Source: JAEWWD01 sp964440115 (GTDB lineage Bacteria > Bacillota > Clostridia > Christensenellales > CAG-138). From it: 64,000 bases of DNA. Under the pieces are notes generated by a model. It was not told the DNA's origin. It searched no databases and saw only the letters and a list, made by a program, of their open reading frames with translations. Of this stretch, positions 34,203-43,553 are shown piece after piece; positions within the stretch are counted from its first letter, which is position 1; each line of letters starts with the position of its first letter. The position numbers were made by a program, and so were the translations under genes. The stretch is taken from NCBI GenBank assembly GCA_964440115.1, contig CAYTPV010000005.1:310001-374000 (forward strand), in the 5' to 3' direction.

Positions 34203-35102
34203 TTGCGGCAGCTCGACGCGCTGTTCGAACAGCTTGCGAATATAGATATCCGGCGTGACGTACCCATGCGCACGCTGACGACATTCCGGCTGGGCGGCCC
34301 TGCCGACGCGGTTCTTTTTGCGCGTGCGGAAGAAGACGTGCCGCGCGCCGTTTCAGTCTGCGGCAGTCTGGGTATACCCTATTATGTCATAGGCAACGGG
34401 TCCAATCTCATCGTACGGGATGGCGGAATCCGAGGCCTTGTCATCGTGATTGGTTCCGGGTTGTCGGATATTAAGCGGCAGGGCGATCTGGTAACCGCGG
34501 GAGCGGGCGTTTCGCTTACACAGCTTAGCCGCCGTCTGCTGGAAATGGGGCTGATGGGCTTTGAATGGGCCTGCGGTATCCCCGGCGCTTTGGGCGGCGC
34601 CTGCGCCATGAACGCGGGCGCGTACGGCGGAGAAATGTCGCAGGTTTTAAGAAGCCTTCGGGTTGTTGAAAATGGCGGCATCGCGGAATATGCGGCAAAG
34701 AGCGATGAATTCGGCTACCGCGTGAGCCCCTATATCGCGCCGGAGCGCATCGTACTAAGCGCCGTGCTCGAACTCAAGCCCGATGACGGCGGCGCAGCCG
34801 ATCGGCAGGCCGACTATATGCATCGTAGGCAGCAAAAGCAGCCGCTCTCCTTCCCAAGCGCGGGCAGCATATTCAAACGTCCGCCGGGGCATTTTGCCGG
34901 AGCGCTCATTGAGAGCGCCGGATTAAAAGGAGAAAGTGTCGGCGGCGCGCAGGTCAGCGAACTGCATGCCGGGTTTATTATCAACACGGGCGGCGCTACG
35001 GCGGACGATGTTCTTCGGCTCATTGATCGCGTACGCGAACGCGTGCTTGCGGTGCATGGCATAGAACTGCACTGCGAGCCTAAAATCTGGGGTGAAGATT
35101 AA
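34203..35102 (+). CDS. murB: UDP-N-acetylenolpyruvoylglucosamine reductase
   Basis: The 299-residue flavoenzyme makes UDP-N-acetylmuramate. The FAD region is YYVIGNGSNLIVRDGG and GFEWACGIPGALGGACAMNAGAYGGEM, and a catalytic serine lies in SFPSAGSIFKRP, as in type II MurB. It starts with TTG at 34203, 8 bases after GAAGGAG; the first ATG would remove part of the N-terminal fold. Confidence 0.95.
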   Translation: MRQLDALFEQLANIDIRRDVPMRTLTTFRLGGPADAVLFARAEEDVPRAVSVCGSLGIPYYVIGNGSNLIVRDGGIRGLVIVIGSGLSDIKRQGDLVTAGAGVSLTQLSRRLLEMGLMGFEWACGIPGALGGACAMNAGAYGGEMSQVLRSLRVVENGGIAEYAAKSDEFGYRVSPYIAPERIVLSAVLELKPDDGGAADRQADYMHRRQQKQPLSFPSAGSIFKRPPGHFAGALIESAGLKGESVGGAQVSELHAGFIINTGGATADDVLRLIDRVRERVLAVHGIELHCEPKIWGED

Positions 35103-35147
35103 CAGGTATTTTTCTGATATTTTTTGTATGAAAGGAGTCCAGCGGCC

Positions 35148-36056
35148 ATGGCCAATATGAATCTGCTCATCGTCACGGGCCTCTCGGGCGCGGGGAAATC
35201 CCTTGCGCTGCGGCGGCTGGAGGACCTTGGTTATTATTGTGTGGACAACCTCCCCGTCAGCCTGCTTCCCGGCTTTTTGGAGCAATGCCGGTCCGCTTCA
35301 CCGGCGGTGTCGAGGGCCGCTCTCGCCATCGACAGCCGTGAAAGCGTATTCGGTATAGACTGGGAACGCATGCTGACCGGCCTTGCATTGCCCGATGTGG
35401 ATTACCGGATATTGTTCCTCGACTGCAGGGACGATGTACTGCAGCGCCGGTATTCGGAAACGCGGCGCAGGCACCCGCTTGCGAGCGGCGGGGATATTTC
35501 CCGCGGCATCGCGCGTGAGCGCGCGCTGCTGCAGGCGCTGCGCGAACGCGCGCACGCCGTCATAGACACCAGCGACCTCAAACCCTTTGATTTTTATGCG
35601 CGGCTGGAGGAAGTACTCTCGCTGCAGCCGCTTTCGCATATGATGCTGTTGTTCATGAGCTTCGGCTATAAGCGCGGCATGCCCATCGACGCGGATATCG
35701 TGCTGGATATGCGGTTTCTGCCCAATCCGTTTTATGACGAAGGTCTCCGCCCCCTTTCGGGGTTGGACGAGCCTGTGCGCTCTTTTGTATTTGCGGATGC
35801 GCGCGCCGTGCCGTTTTTTGATGCTACCGAACGCCTGCTTCGGTTGATGCTGCCCGGCTTTGCGGCGCAGGGCAAGCTGCGGCTGATGGTTGCGTTCGGC
35901 TGCACGGGCGGACGGCATCGCTCCGTCGCCGCGGCGGAGGAAATGGCGCGCCGCTTTGCGGACGGGCCGCACAGCGTACGCTGTTTTCACCGCGATTTGA
36001 GAGAAGAAGCGGATGATATCCGCTCGCGTTTTTCCCAGCAGGGAGGTAACGCATGA
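35148..36056 (+). CDS. rapZ: RapZ/YvcJ-family nucleotide-binding protein
   Basis: The 302-residue protein has a P-loop GLSGAGKS near residue 10, DLGYYCVDNLPVSLLP, and the C-terminal FGCTGGRHRSVAAAEEM that marks this family. In Enterobacteria RapZ senses glucosamine-6-phosphate; in Firmicutes the role is less clear. Its place next to murB and upstream of glmM fits amino-sugar supply. ATG 35148 follows AAAGGAG. Confidence 0.93.
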   Translation: MANMNLLIVTGLSGAGKSLALRRLEDLGYYCVDNLPVSLLPGFLEQCRSASPAVSRAALAIDSRESVFGIDWERMLTGLALPDVDYRILFLDCRDDVLQRRYSETRRRHPLASGGDISRGIARERALLQALRERAHAVIDTSDLKPFDFYARLEEVLSLQPLSHMMLLFMSFGYKRGMPIDADIVLDMRFLPNPFYDEGLRPLSGLDEPVRSFVFADARAVPFFDATERLLRLMLPGFAAQGKLRLMVAFGCTGGRHRSVAAAEEMARRFADGPHSVRCFHRDLREEADDIRSRFSQQGGNA

Positions 36057-36793
36057 AATACGCCGCACAAACGCATGTCGGCCGCAGAATGCGCAATGAG
36101 GATAATCTTTACTTGCCCTGTGGCTGCGGCGTGCAATTGATCGCAGTGGCCGACGGGATGGGCGGCCACGCTGCAGGTGAGCGCGCGAGTTTTCTTGCGG
36201 TGGAAGGGCTTCGTATGGCGCTCTGCTCCGATCCGGATGGACGTCTTCGAGGCGATCCCATGCTGCGTATCCGGCAGGCCATCCGTCAGGTCAATCTGGA
36301 TATATTTGAACATGCGCGAACCGAGGAAGGCTGCCGCGGCATGGGCACTACGCTGACGCTGGCCATGCTGTTCCCCGATCAATACATCGCCGCCAACATC
36401 GGCGACAGCCGGCTATATCATTTCGACGGCTGGTCCATCACGCAGGTGACGCACGATCACAGCCTTGTCGCGGTGCTTGTGGCCAACGGCGAGATTACCC
36501 TCGAGGAAGCCAATGTGCACCCGCAGCGCAACATCATTACGCGCGCTTTGGGCACTTCCGAGCACGAGGAAGCGGACTTTTTCCAGCGCCGCTGGGTCAA
36601 CGGCGACATACTGCTGCTCTGTTCGGACGGTCTTTACGGCAGCGTAACCGATGAGGAAATGGAAGAGGCATTGCGAAAAGACGCGCCCCTCAATGAAATC
36701 TGCGACGAGCTTGTATTCCGTGCGCTCAGCGCCGGAGCGACGGATAATGTCACCGTTGTGCTCGCAAGGAACGAGGGGGGTGGCGCTGTATGA
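36053..36793 (+). CDS. prpC: PP2C-type serine/threonine phosphatase (PrpC/Stp)
   Basis: The 246-residue protein has the PP2C metal motifs: GRRMRNEDNLY, VADGMGGHAAGE, GTTLTLAML and SDGLYGSVTDEEM, with GATDNVTVVL at the end. It overlaps rapZ and the kinase gene by ATGA at both ends. It would reverse phosphorylation by the neighbouring PASTA kinase. Confidence 0.95.
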   Translation: MKYAAQTHVGRRMRNEDNLYLPCGCGVQLIAVADGMGGHAAGERASFLAVEGLRMALCSDPDGRLRGDPMLRIRQAIRQVNLDIFEHARTEEGCRGMGTTLTLAMLFPDQYIAANIGDSRLYHFDGWSITQVTHDHSLVAVLVANGEITLEEANVHPQRNIITRALGTSEHEEADFFQRRWVNGDILLLCSDGLYGSVTDEEMEEALRKDAPLNEICDELVFRALSAGATDNVTVVLARNEGGGAV

Positions 36794-38658
36794 TCGGGCT
36801 CGTGCTCTCCGGCAAATATCATATTACTGAAAAAATAGGCTCCGGCGGCATGGCGGACGTATACAAGGCCACGCAGCTGCAATCCCACCGTACGGTGGCC
36901 ATCAAGGTACTCAAGCAGGAATTCGAACAGGACGACGCGTTTGTGCGCCGCTTTGAGCAGGAAGCGCAGGCGGTGCTGGGGCTTTCCCATGAAAATGTCG
37001 TGCGCTCTTACGATGTAGGCATGCAGGAGGCGCTGCATTACATTGTGCTCGAATATGTCGAGGGCACAACGCTTAAGGAACGCATCCGCGCCACGGGCAA
37101 GCTGCAGCCGCGTACCGCCATCAATCTCGCCGTGCAGGTGCTCGATGCGCTTTCCCACGCGCATGAGCGCGGCATTATCCACCGGGATGTCAAACCGCAG
37201 AATATCATCGTCACCCCGCGCGGCCGCGCCAAGCTGGCCGATTTCGGCATCGCGCGCAATATAGAAGCCGGAACGCAGACATTTACCGGCTCCAACGTGC
37301 TTGGCTCCGTGCACTACCTTTCCCCGGAACAGGCAAAGGGCCGCCAGGTCACTGTGGAAAGCGATATCTATTCCATGGGCGTCACCCTCTATGAGATGGT
37401 GACGGGTAAACTTCCCTTTGAAGGGGACAATTCGGTTTCCATTGCGCTTAAGCATCTGCAGGAGGAGATGGTTCCTCCCATCGTGCTCAATCCTGCCATT
37501 CCGCCTGCGCTCAACGATGTCATATTGAAGGCCACGCGCAAGCTGCCTTCTCAGCGCTATCACAGCGCGAAGGAAATGCGTCAGGATCTCTTACGCGTGC
37601 TGCGTGAGCCTGCGGGAGATTTTGCGCGCCCCGTATTTGAAGAAACGCCCGTCAGGATACGAAAACCCAAAAAGCCGCGCGTACGCGGCATACTAAGATT
37701 AGCGGGCGTTGCGGTTGCGTTGATCGGGCTTTTTGGCATACTGCTGCTGACAGGACAATCCATGCTGAACAAATCCGCAAGCGCCAATACCGATCTCGTA
37801 CCCACGCTGGTGGGGAAAACATTGGAGGAGGCAAAGAATACTGCCAAGCTGCGCGCGTATACGACGGAAGTCGTGGGCACAGTCGCAAGCACCGCATACC
37901 CAAGCGGTGTCGTCATAGAGCAGACGCCCGCCGCCGGTACGGCGCTTAAGGCAGGCAACGTCATTTCCATCACTGTCAGCGCAGGCGCGCAAACTCCTAT
38001 CGTGCCGGATCTTACCGGCATGACGCTTGACGACGCAGAGAACGCGCTCGAGAACGCAGGGCTTGCCTGCGGAAATGTGGAATACCGCGTATCTGAAGCG
38101 CCGATTGGCACCATATTTAAGCAGGACCCCGCTCCCGACACCGCCCTGCTGCAGGGCGATGAAGTACATTTGTATATCAGCGGGGAACCCAGCCACAACG
38201 TGGAAATGATAGACGTTGTTAAAATGCCGCTTAAAAAGGCGCTGCCGCTGCTGCGCGAGCGCGGGTTTTATCTGTTCCGCGTAAGCGTCGCGGAAAAGCA
38301 GGATGAATCGGACAATATCACGATTACGCTGCAGAATCCCGCAGTCGGGGAAAGCGTACCCAATACGTCGAGCGTGGCGCTGACAGTCAACAGCGCAGGG
38401 CCCGAGGTTTATACGGCGGATGTGGCGTTTACGCTGGATATTGAACAGAAAGATACAAAGCTGACGGCCGTTGTGCCGCTTACAATTGACGATATTCCGT
38501 ACGAGCAGGTGGTATACGATACAACGCTGCAGGCAGGCAAAGCGCAGAATATTTCGTTTACCGCCGCGATCGGAGAAGGCGGCGAGCACGAAATGATAGT
38601 CTATCAAAACGGCGCTGAAATACGGCGCACAACCGTAACGTTCTCCTATCTGGGGTAA
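36790..38658 (+). CDS. prkC: PASTA-domain serine/threonine protein kinase
   Basis: The 622-residue membrane kinase has a cytoplasmic kinase domain (GSGGMADVYKA glycine loop, HRDVKPQN catalytic loop, ADFGIARN), a membrane helix near residues 300-320 (GVAVALIGLFGILLLTG) and three outer PASTA repeats (about 335-540) followed by a beta-rich C-terminal domain of about 75 residues. PASTA repeats bind muropeptides or lipid II, so it links wall state to growth or spore germination. Confidence 0.95.
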   Translation: MIGLVLSGKYHITEKIGSGGMADVYKATQLQSHRTVAIKVLKQEFEQDDAFVRRFEQEAQAVLGLSHENVVRSYDVGMQEALHYIVLEYVEGTTLKERIRATGKLQPRTAINLAVQVLDALSHAHERGIIHRDVKPQNIIVTPRGRAKLADFGIARNIEAGTQTFTGSNVLGSVHYLSPEQAKGRQVTVESDIYSMGVTLYEMVTGKLPFEGDNSVSIALKHLQEEMVPPIVLNPAIPPALNDVILKATRKLPSQRYHSAKEMRQDLLRVLREPAGDFARPVFEETPVRIRKPKKPRVRGILRLAGVAVALIGLFGILLLTGQSMLNKSASANTDLVPTLVGKTLEEAKNTAKLRAYTTEVVGTVASTAYPSGVVIEQTPAAGTALKAGNVISITVSAGAQTPIVPDLTGMTLDDAENALENAGLACGNVEYRVSEAPIGTIFKQDPAPDTALLQGDEVHLYISGEPSHNVEMIDVVKMPLKKALPLLRERGFYLFRVSVAEKQDESDNITITLQNPAVGESVPNTSSVALTVNSAGPEVYTADVAFTLDIEQKDTKLTAVVPLTIDDIPYEQVVYDTTLQAGKAQNISFTAAIGEGGEHEMIVYQNGAEIRRTTVTFSYLG

Positions 38659-38662
38659 TCGC

Positions 38663-39544
38663 ATGCAGGAACAGGGATTGCTCTTAAAAGGTGTTGGCGG
38701 GTTCTATACCCTACGCACGCCGGTGGGGGAAGAAGTGACAGCACAGGCGCGCGGGCGCTTTCGGCGCGAGGGGCTTTCGCCCGTCTGCGGCGATCGTGTG
38801 CTGTTTGAGCGGCAGCAGGAAGGGCATGCGGCGATTGTGGAAATCTTACCTCGCCGCAATCTGCTCATAAGGCCGCCGGTCGCCAACATCGATCAGATTG
38901 TCATCGTATTGTCCGTATCCGCGCCCAAGCCGGATCTTCTTTTATGCGACAAACTGCTGTTGCAGGCCGTACCGTTGGGCATTGAGCCTCTTATAGCGCT
39001 CAACAAATGCGATGAAGCGGATGACGGCGCATCAGAAAGCATCCGCGAGGAATACGCACCCCATTTTCGAACGATGACGCTGTCCGCGCATTCGAAGGAA
39101 GGCGTGGAGGAGCTTGGGTGTGCGCTGCAGAATAAAGTGAGCTGTTTTGCCGGTCAAAGCGCCGTGGGCAAAAGTTCGCTGTTAAACGCGTTGCTGCCTG
39201 CGCTCGATTTGCCAGTCGGCGGACTTGCGCGACGCACGGAGCGAGGCAAGCACACCACGCGCCACGCAGAGCTGTGGCCGTATCGCGGCGGCGCCGTGCT
39301 GGATACGCCGGGGTTCTCGCTGCTGGAGCTTTCGTTGCTCGATCAGCAGACGCTGGACAGCGCTTACCGCGAATTCGGCGACGCGCCGAAGAATTGCCGG
39401 TTTACCGCGTGTTCGCACCGCACGGAGCCCGGCTGTGCCGTTCGTGAGCTTGTAGAAAACGGCGGAATGTCCCGCGGGCGCTATGCCCGGTATGTGGAGC
39501 TTTCGCTTCAGTTTGAAGAAATGAGGAGGCATATCTATGATTAA
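38663..39544 (+). CDS. rsgA: Ribosome small-subunit-dependent GTPase A
   Basis: The 293-residue circularly permuted GTPase has an N-terminal OB fold, NKCDEADD (G4) before GQSAVGKSSLLNAL (G1) and DTPGFSLLEL (G3), then the zinc motif CRFTACSHRTEPGC. It helps 30S maturation. It starts 4 bases after prkC; this order is common in Firmicutes. Confidence 0.95.
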   Translation: MQEQGLLLKGVGGFYTLRTPVGEEVTAQARGRFRREGLSPVCGDRVLFERQQEGHAAIVEILPRRNLLIRPPVANIDQIVIVLSVSAPKPDLLLCDKLLLQAVPLGIEPLIALNKCDEADDGASESIREEYAPHFRTMTLSAHSKEGVEELGCALQNKVSCFAGQSAVGKSSLLNALLPALDLPVGGLARRTERGKHTTRHAELWPYRGGAVLDTPGFSLLELSLLDQQTLDSAYREFGDAPKNCRFTACSHRTEPGCAVRELVENGGMSRGRYARYVELSLQFEEMRRHIYD

Positions 39545-40187
39545 GGTTGTACCGTCCATATTATCTGCAAACGTTGCCAAACTGGGTGAAGACGTCGAAA
39601 TGCTCACAAAAAGCGGAGCGGACTGGATTCATATCGACGTGATGGACGGGCATTTCGCGCCCAACCTGACATTCGGACCCATGGCCTGCGCCGCAGTGCG
39701 CGCGCATACGCACCTTCCCATAGATGTGCACCTGATGGTGGAACACCCTTCTGACTGGATTGACCTGTTTCTTGACGCAGGTGCAAATATTATCACGTTC
39801 CATTATGAAGCGGAGCGGCACATTCAGCGCCAGCTCAAGCGAATTCGTGACGCAGGCGCACGCGCCGGGCTGGTACTGTGCCCCGCAACGCCGGTCAGTA
39901 TGCTGGAGGTTGCGCTGGAATACTGCGATATGGTGCTGCTCATGAGCGTAAATCCCGGCTTCGGCGGGCAGGAATTCCTTCCTGTGGTGCTGGATAAAAT
40001 CAAAAAATTGCGCGCCATGGCGGACGCTCGCGGTATGGAACTGGATATCGAGGTGGATGGCGGCATCAATACCGAAACCGCACCGCTTTGTCTTAACGCC
40101 GGTGCGAATGTGCTGGTGGCAGGCAACGCCGTTTTCAAAGCCCCTGACCCCGCCGCCATGATACAGCGGCTGCGCTTTGGCCAATAA
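39537..40187 (+). CDS. rpe: Ribulose-phosphate 3-epimerase
   Basis: The 216-residue TIM barrel has HIDVMDGHFAPNLTFGP, DVHLMVEHP and MSVNPGFGGQEF, all of which are Rpe signatures. It overlaps rsgA by 8 bases. It interconverts ribulose and xylulose 5-phosphates. Confidence 0.96.
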   Translation: MIKVVPSILSANVAKLGEDVEMLTKSGADWIHIDVMDGHFAPNLTFGPMACAAVRAHTHLPIDVHLMVEHPSDWIDLFLDAGANIITFHYEAERHIQRQLKRIRDAGARAGLVLCPATPVSMLEVALEYCDMVLLMSVNPGFGGQEFLPVVLDKIKKLRAMADARGMELDIEVDGGINTETAPLCLNAGANVLVAGNAVFKAPDPAAMIQRLRFGQ

Positions 40188-40267
40188 CAATATTCCAGAT
40201 TAACCGACTGAAAAATAACCGCACGATTTTTGCGTTTGACAGCATAGAATGTGCAAAGGAGATTGAA

Positions 40268-41197
40268 ATGATCGATATCGCCATCATCGGCGGAGGGCCG
40301 GCAGGGCTTTCGGCAGGGCTGTATGCCGCTCGCGGCGGCGCAAATGCCGTACTGTTTGAGGAAGTATTCGTTGGCGGACAGGCGGCAAAAACGCACCAGA
40401 TCGATAATTATCCCGGCTTCTCGGAAGGCATCGCGGGCAGCGAGCTGGGCATGAAAATGGAGCAGCAGGCAACGCGGTTCGGTCTTTCCATACGCTATGA
40501 ACCGGTGGACGGGCTGGATCTTCTTTATCCGGTCAAATGCGTGCAAACGCAAAGCGAGCGCGCACAGGCGCGCGCCATCATACTCTGCACAGGCGCTAAT
40601 CCGCGCAGTCTGAGTATTCCGCGCGAGGAAGAATTGCTGGGCAAGGGCGTTTCCTATTGCGCCACCTGCGACGGTGCGTTTTTCCGCGGACGCGAGGTAG
40701 CGGTGGTGGGCGGCGGCGATACCGCGCTTTCCGACGCGCTGTATCTCGCTCGGTTTGCAAGCCGCGTATATCTCATCCATCGCAGGGATGAATTCAGAGG
40801 CGTCGTGACGCTGCAAAAAGCCGTGCGGGCGGAACCGAAAATTCAGATGATATACAGCCATGTCGTGTCGGAGCTGCTGGGCGATAAGAAGCTGGAGGGC
40901 ATACGAATAAAGCATGTTGTCACCGGCACCGAAACGCAGACGGAAGTCGCGGGTCTGTTTGTGGCGGTCGGTATTGAGCCTCGGACTTCTCTTGTGCGCG
41001 GGCAGCTTCCGCTGACCGCTTCGGGCTATATACAGACCGATCCGTTCATGCGAACGCCTGTAAAAGGCGTATTCGCGGCGGGAGACGCGCGGGAAACGCC
41101 TCTTCGGCAGGTCGTGACGGCTGTAGCCGACGGCGCTGTCGCGGCCACGCAGGCGTTGGAGTATCTTTCCACCGCGCCTGAAGCGGTGAATAGCTGA
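40268..41197 (+). CDS. trxB: Thioredoxin reductase
   Basis: The 309-residue flavoprotein has IIGGGPAGLSAGLYAARGG (FAD), the redox pair in SYCATCDGAFF and VVGGGDTALSDALYLA (NADPH). AAAGGAG precedes the ATG. It reduces thioredoxin with NADPH. No thioredoxin gene is in the window. Confidence 0.92.
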   Translation: MIDIAIIGGGPAGLSAGLYAARGGANAVLFEEVFVGGQAAKTHQIDNYPGFSEGIAGSELGMKMEQQATRFGLSIRYEPVDGLDLLYPVKCVQTQSERAQARAIILCTGANPRSLSIPREEELLGKGVSYCATCDGAFFRGREVAVVGGGDTALSDALYLARFASRVYLIHRRDEFRGVVTLQKAVRAEPKIQMIYSHVVSELLGDKKLEGIRIKHVVTGTETQTEVAGLFVAVGIEPRTSLVRGQLPLTASGYIQTDPFMRTPVKGVFAAGDARETPLRQVVTAVADGAVAATQALEYLSTAPEAVNS

Positions 41198-41264
41198 CAA
41201 GTAATGAATGGTTGCGAATAAAACTTCGCTGCTAATAAGAATTCATATTTTGAAGGAGAACAAC

Positions 41265-42626
41265 ATGTCCAACCGACTCTTCGGAACCGACGGTGTGCGC
41301 GGAATTGCAAATGATACGCTCAGCTGCGAACTTGCCATGCGTTTGGGTGCCGCGGGTGCATATGTTCTGACCAGCGCGGTGCATTCGCCGCGCATACTCA
41401 TCGGCACGGATACGCGTAAATCCGCCGATATGCTTTCCTCCGCGCTTGCGGCGGGCATCTGCTCGGTGGGCGGGGATGTTGCGCATGTAGGCGTCGTGCC
41501 GACGCCGGCAATGGCGCATCTTGTGCGGCTGTACGGCGCGGACGCTGCGGTCGTCATATCCGCTTCCCACAATTCCATGGAATACAACGGCATCAAATGG
41601 TTCGATTCGGACGGATTTAAGCTTTCGGACAGTCTGGAAGACCAGATTGAGACGATACTGCGCGACAATACGCCGCTGCCTCGTCCTGTCGGCGGAGGAG
41701 TCGGCCGTGTGACGCGGCTTAGGCGGGCGACGGACGAATACCGCGAATTCCTTGAGTCTACTTCTACAACGCGTCTCGACGGGCTGAAAATCGTACTGGA
41801 TTGCGCAAACGGCGCGGCTTCGGAAATTGCGCGCGTTGTATTTTCGGATCTCGGGGCTGAAGTCAAGAGCTTTTCCGATGAGCCGGATGGCTACAACATC
41901 AACGACCAGTGCGGCTCCACGCATCCCGGTCGGCTGCAGCAGTTGGTATATGAATTGGGCGCGGATGTAGGCCTCGCTTTCGACGGCGACGCCGACAGGC
42001 TCATCGCCACCGATGAGCGCGGCAGAATAGTGGACGGCGACCGTATACTCGGCATTTGCGCGCTGGATATGCATACGAACGGCACGCTCAAAGAGGATAC
42101 TTTGGTTGTGACCGTCATGAGCAATCTTGGGCTCAAGCGGCGCATGCAGCAAGCAGGCATCCACATAGAAGAGACCGCCGTGGGCGACCGCTATGTGCTT
42201 GAACGCATGATGGAACGCGGGTATAATCTCGGCGGCGAACAATCCGGCCACATCATATTTTCGGATCACCACACCACCGGCGACGGCATGCTTTCGGCCA
42301 TACAGCTATTGAACATACTCAAACGCAGTGGCAAACGTATGAGCGCGCTCTCAGAGGAAATCCCCATATATCCGCAGGTGCTCGTCAATGTGGTTGTCGC
42401 GGAAAGTACAAAATCCGCCGCCATGCAGGACGAGACGATGTGGGCAAGAGTTCGTGAAGCGGAAGCTCAAATGGGCGAGAGCGGCCGCATACTCATCCGT
42501 GCTTCTGGTACGGAGCCGCTCATCCGCATCATGCTCGAAGGCAAGGATGAGGATACGATACGCGATACCGCCATATCGATCGCGCGCATACTCGAACAGA
42601 ACCACGAAGGAAAGATCAAGGCGTAG
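41265..42626 (+). CDS. glmM: Phosphoglucosamine mutase
   Basis: The 453-residue enzyme starts MSNRLFGTDGVRGIAND and has the phosphoserine loop VVISASHNSMEYNGIK near residue 100, the metal loop AFDGDADRLIATD and the sugar loop GGEQSGHII. It converts glucosamine-6-phosphate to the 1-phosphate for UDP-GlcNAc. Start 41265 follows GAAGGAG; a 19-residue upstream extension has no site. Confidence 0.96.
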   Translation: MSNRLFGTDGVRGIANDTLSCELAMRLGAAGAYVLTSAVHSPRILIGTDTRKSADMLSSALAAGICSVGGDVAHVGVVPTPAMAHLVRLYGADAAVVISASHNSMEYNGIKWFDSDGFKLSDSLEDQIETILRDNTPLPRPVGGGVGRVTRLRRATDEYREFLESTSTTRLDGLKIVLDCANGAASEIARVVFSDLGAEVKSFSDEPDGYNINDQCGSTHPGRLQQLVYELGADVGLAFDGDADRLIATDERGRIVDGDRILGICALDMHTNGTLKEDTLVVTVMSNLGLKRRMQQAGIHIEETAVGDRYVLERMMERGYNLGGEQSGHIIFSDHHTTGDGMLSAIQLLNILKRSGKRMSALSEEIPIYPQVLVNVVVAESTKSAAMQDETMWARVREAEAQMGESGRILIRASGTEPLIRIMLEGKDEDTIRDTAISIARILEQNHEGKIKA

Positions 42627-42628
42627 CC

Positions 42629-43273
42629 ATGCTGGATCAGAGAAGCAGGGAGAAGGCGCTTGCGGCTCTTAGCGCCGCGTACCCCAACCCAAGGCCGGAA
42701 CTTTTGTTCACCTCACCGTACGAACTGCTCGTTGCTACCATGCTCAGCGCGCAGAGTACGGACAAGCAGGTAAACAAGTGCACGCGCGCGCTGTTTCCCG
42801 TTTACAATACGGCGCGCGAGATTGCGGCGTTGACGGAGGACGAGCTGTTCCCCTTTATTAAAAGCTGCGGGTTGTATCAGACGAAAGGACGCAATATCAT
42901 AGCCGCAAGCAAACTGCTCATGGAGCAGTACGGCGGGGAAGTGCCGCGTGATCGCGACGCGCTGACAAAGCTGCCCGGTGTGGGCAGAAAAACGGCGAAT
43001 GTCGTGGTCAGCAACGCGTTTCATATTCCCGCCATCGCGGTGGATACGCATGTGTTCCGTGTCGCGAACCGCATTGGCTTTGCAAACGCAAAGGATGTGC
43101 TCAATACCGAAAAGCAGCTCATGGCGGCCATCCCAGAGGCGGATTGGGGCGACGCGCACCACTGGCTCATATTCCACGGCCGCCGCGTATGCGACGCGCG
43201 CAAGCCGCAGTGCGAGAATTGCTGCGTCAACGACGTGTGCGAATACTATCGGGCAATGAACAATGAACAATGA
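42629..43273 (+). CDS. nth: Endonuclease III
   Basis: The 214-residue DNA glycosylase/lyase has the helix-hairpin-helix LPGVGRKTANVV with its catalytic lysine, VDTHVFRVANR with the catalytic aspartate, and the [4Fe-4S] pattern C-x6-C-x2-C-x5-C in CDARKPQCENCCVNDVC. It removes oxidised pyrimidines. The final residues MNNEQ and the stop codon come from an AACAATGAA-type repeat that starts here. Confidence 0.95.
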   Translation: MLDQRSREKALAALSAAYPNPRPELLFTSPYELLVATMLSAQSTDKQVNKCTRALFPVYNTAREIAALTEDELFPFIKSCGLYQTKGRNIIAASKLLMEQYGGEVPRDRDALTKLPGVGRKTANVVVSNAFHIPAIAVDTHVFRVANRIGFANAKDVLNTEKQLMAAIPEADWGDAHHWLIFHGRRVCDARKPQCENCCVNDVCEYYRAMNNEQ

Positions 43274-43553
43274 ATAATGAACAATGAACAATGAAGGAAG
43301 AAATTCTCTTCGGGAATTTCATTTACTCGTTTCTAAAAGAAACACTCTATGGGGGGTTGGGGGATTCGAAAATCCCCCACTTTCAATCCGATTTGACGAC
43401 ATGCGCGTCAAATCGGTGGAAAAATGCAGCCATGAGCTGCATTTTAACCCACAGGAAACCCATCGGCAAAGTCTTTCAGACTTTGCCGATGGCCTTATAA
43501 ATCCCTTGGGATTTCCACATACATTGTTCATTATGCATTGTCAATTATTCATT
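43252..43553. mobile_element. MITE-like element with AATGAACAATG terminal repeats
   Basis: The left end is a run of AACAATGAA-type units (43252-43291). The right end (43521-43553) is the inverted form (ACATTGTTCATTATGCATTG, then TCAATTATTCATT). Between them are a GAAATT/AATTTC hairpin, a GGGGGATT/AATCCCCC hairpin (43359-43378) and structured repeat R copy 4. There is no transposase. It may be a small non-autonomous element that carried the R structure here. Confidence 0.6.
43388..43491 (-). repeat. Structured repeat family R, copy 4
   Basis: Plus-strand bases: stem A CCGATTTGAC (43388-43397) with GTCAAATCGG (43407-43416), loop GACATGCGC; stem B AAAATGCAGC (43421-43430) with GCTGCATTTT (43436-43445); AACCCACAGGAAACC; stem C CATCGGCAAAGTC (43461-43473) with GACTTTGCCGATG (43479-43491). 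Stem B is simpler than in copies 1-3. It lies downstream of the nitroreductase gene on that gene's strand. Confidence 0.82.

Noticed and set aside
39824..41200. A 458-codon open frame opposite rpe-trxB
   Set aside because: It spans two real genes on the other strand and has no family features. GC-rich codon use creates such shadows.
41232..42272. A 346-codon open frame opposite glmM
   Set aside because: It is antisense to glmM, which is certain.
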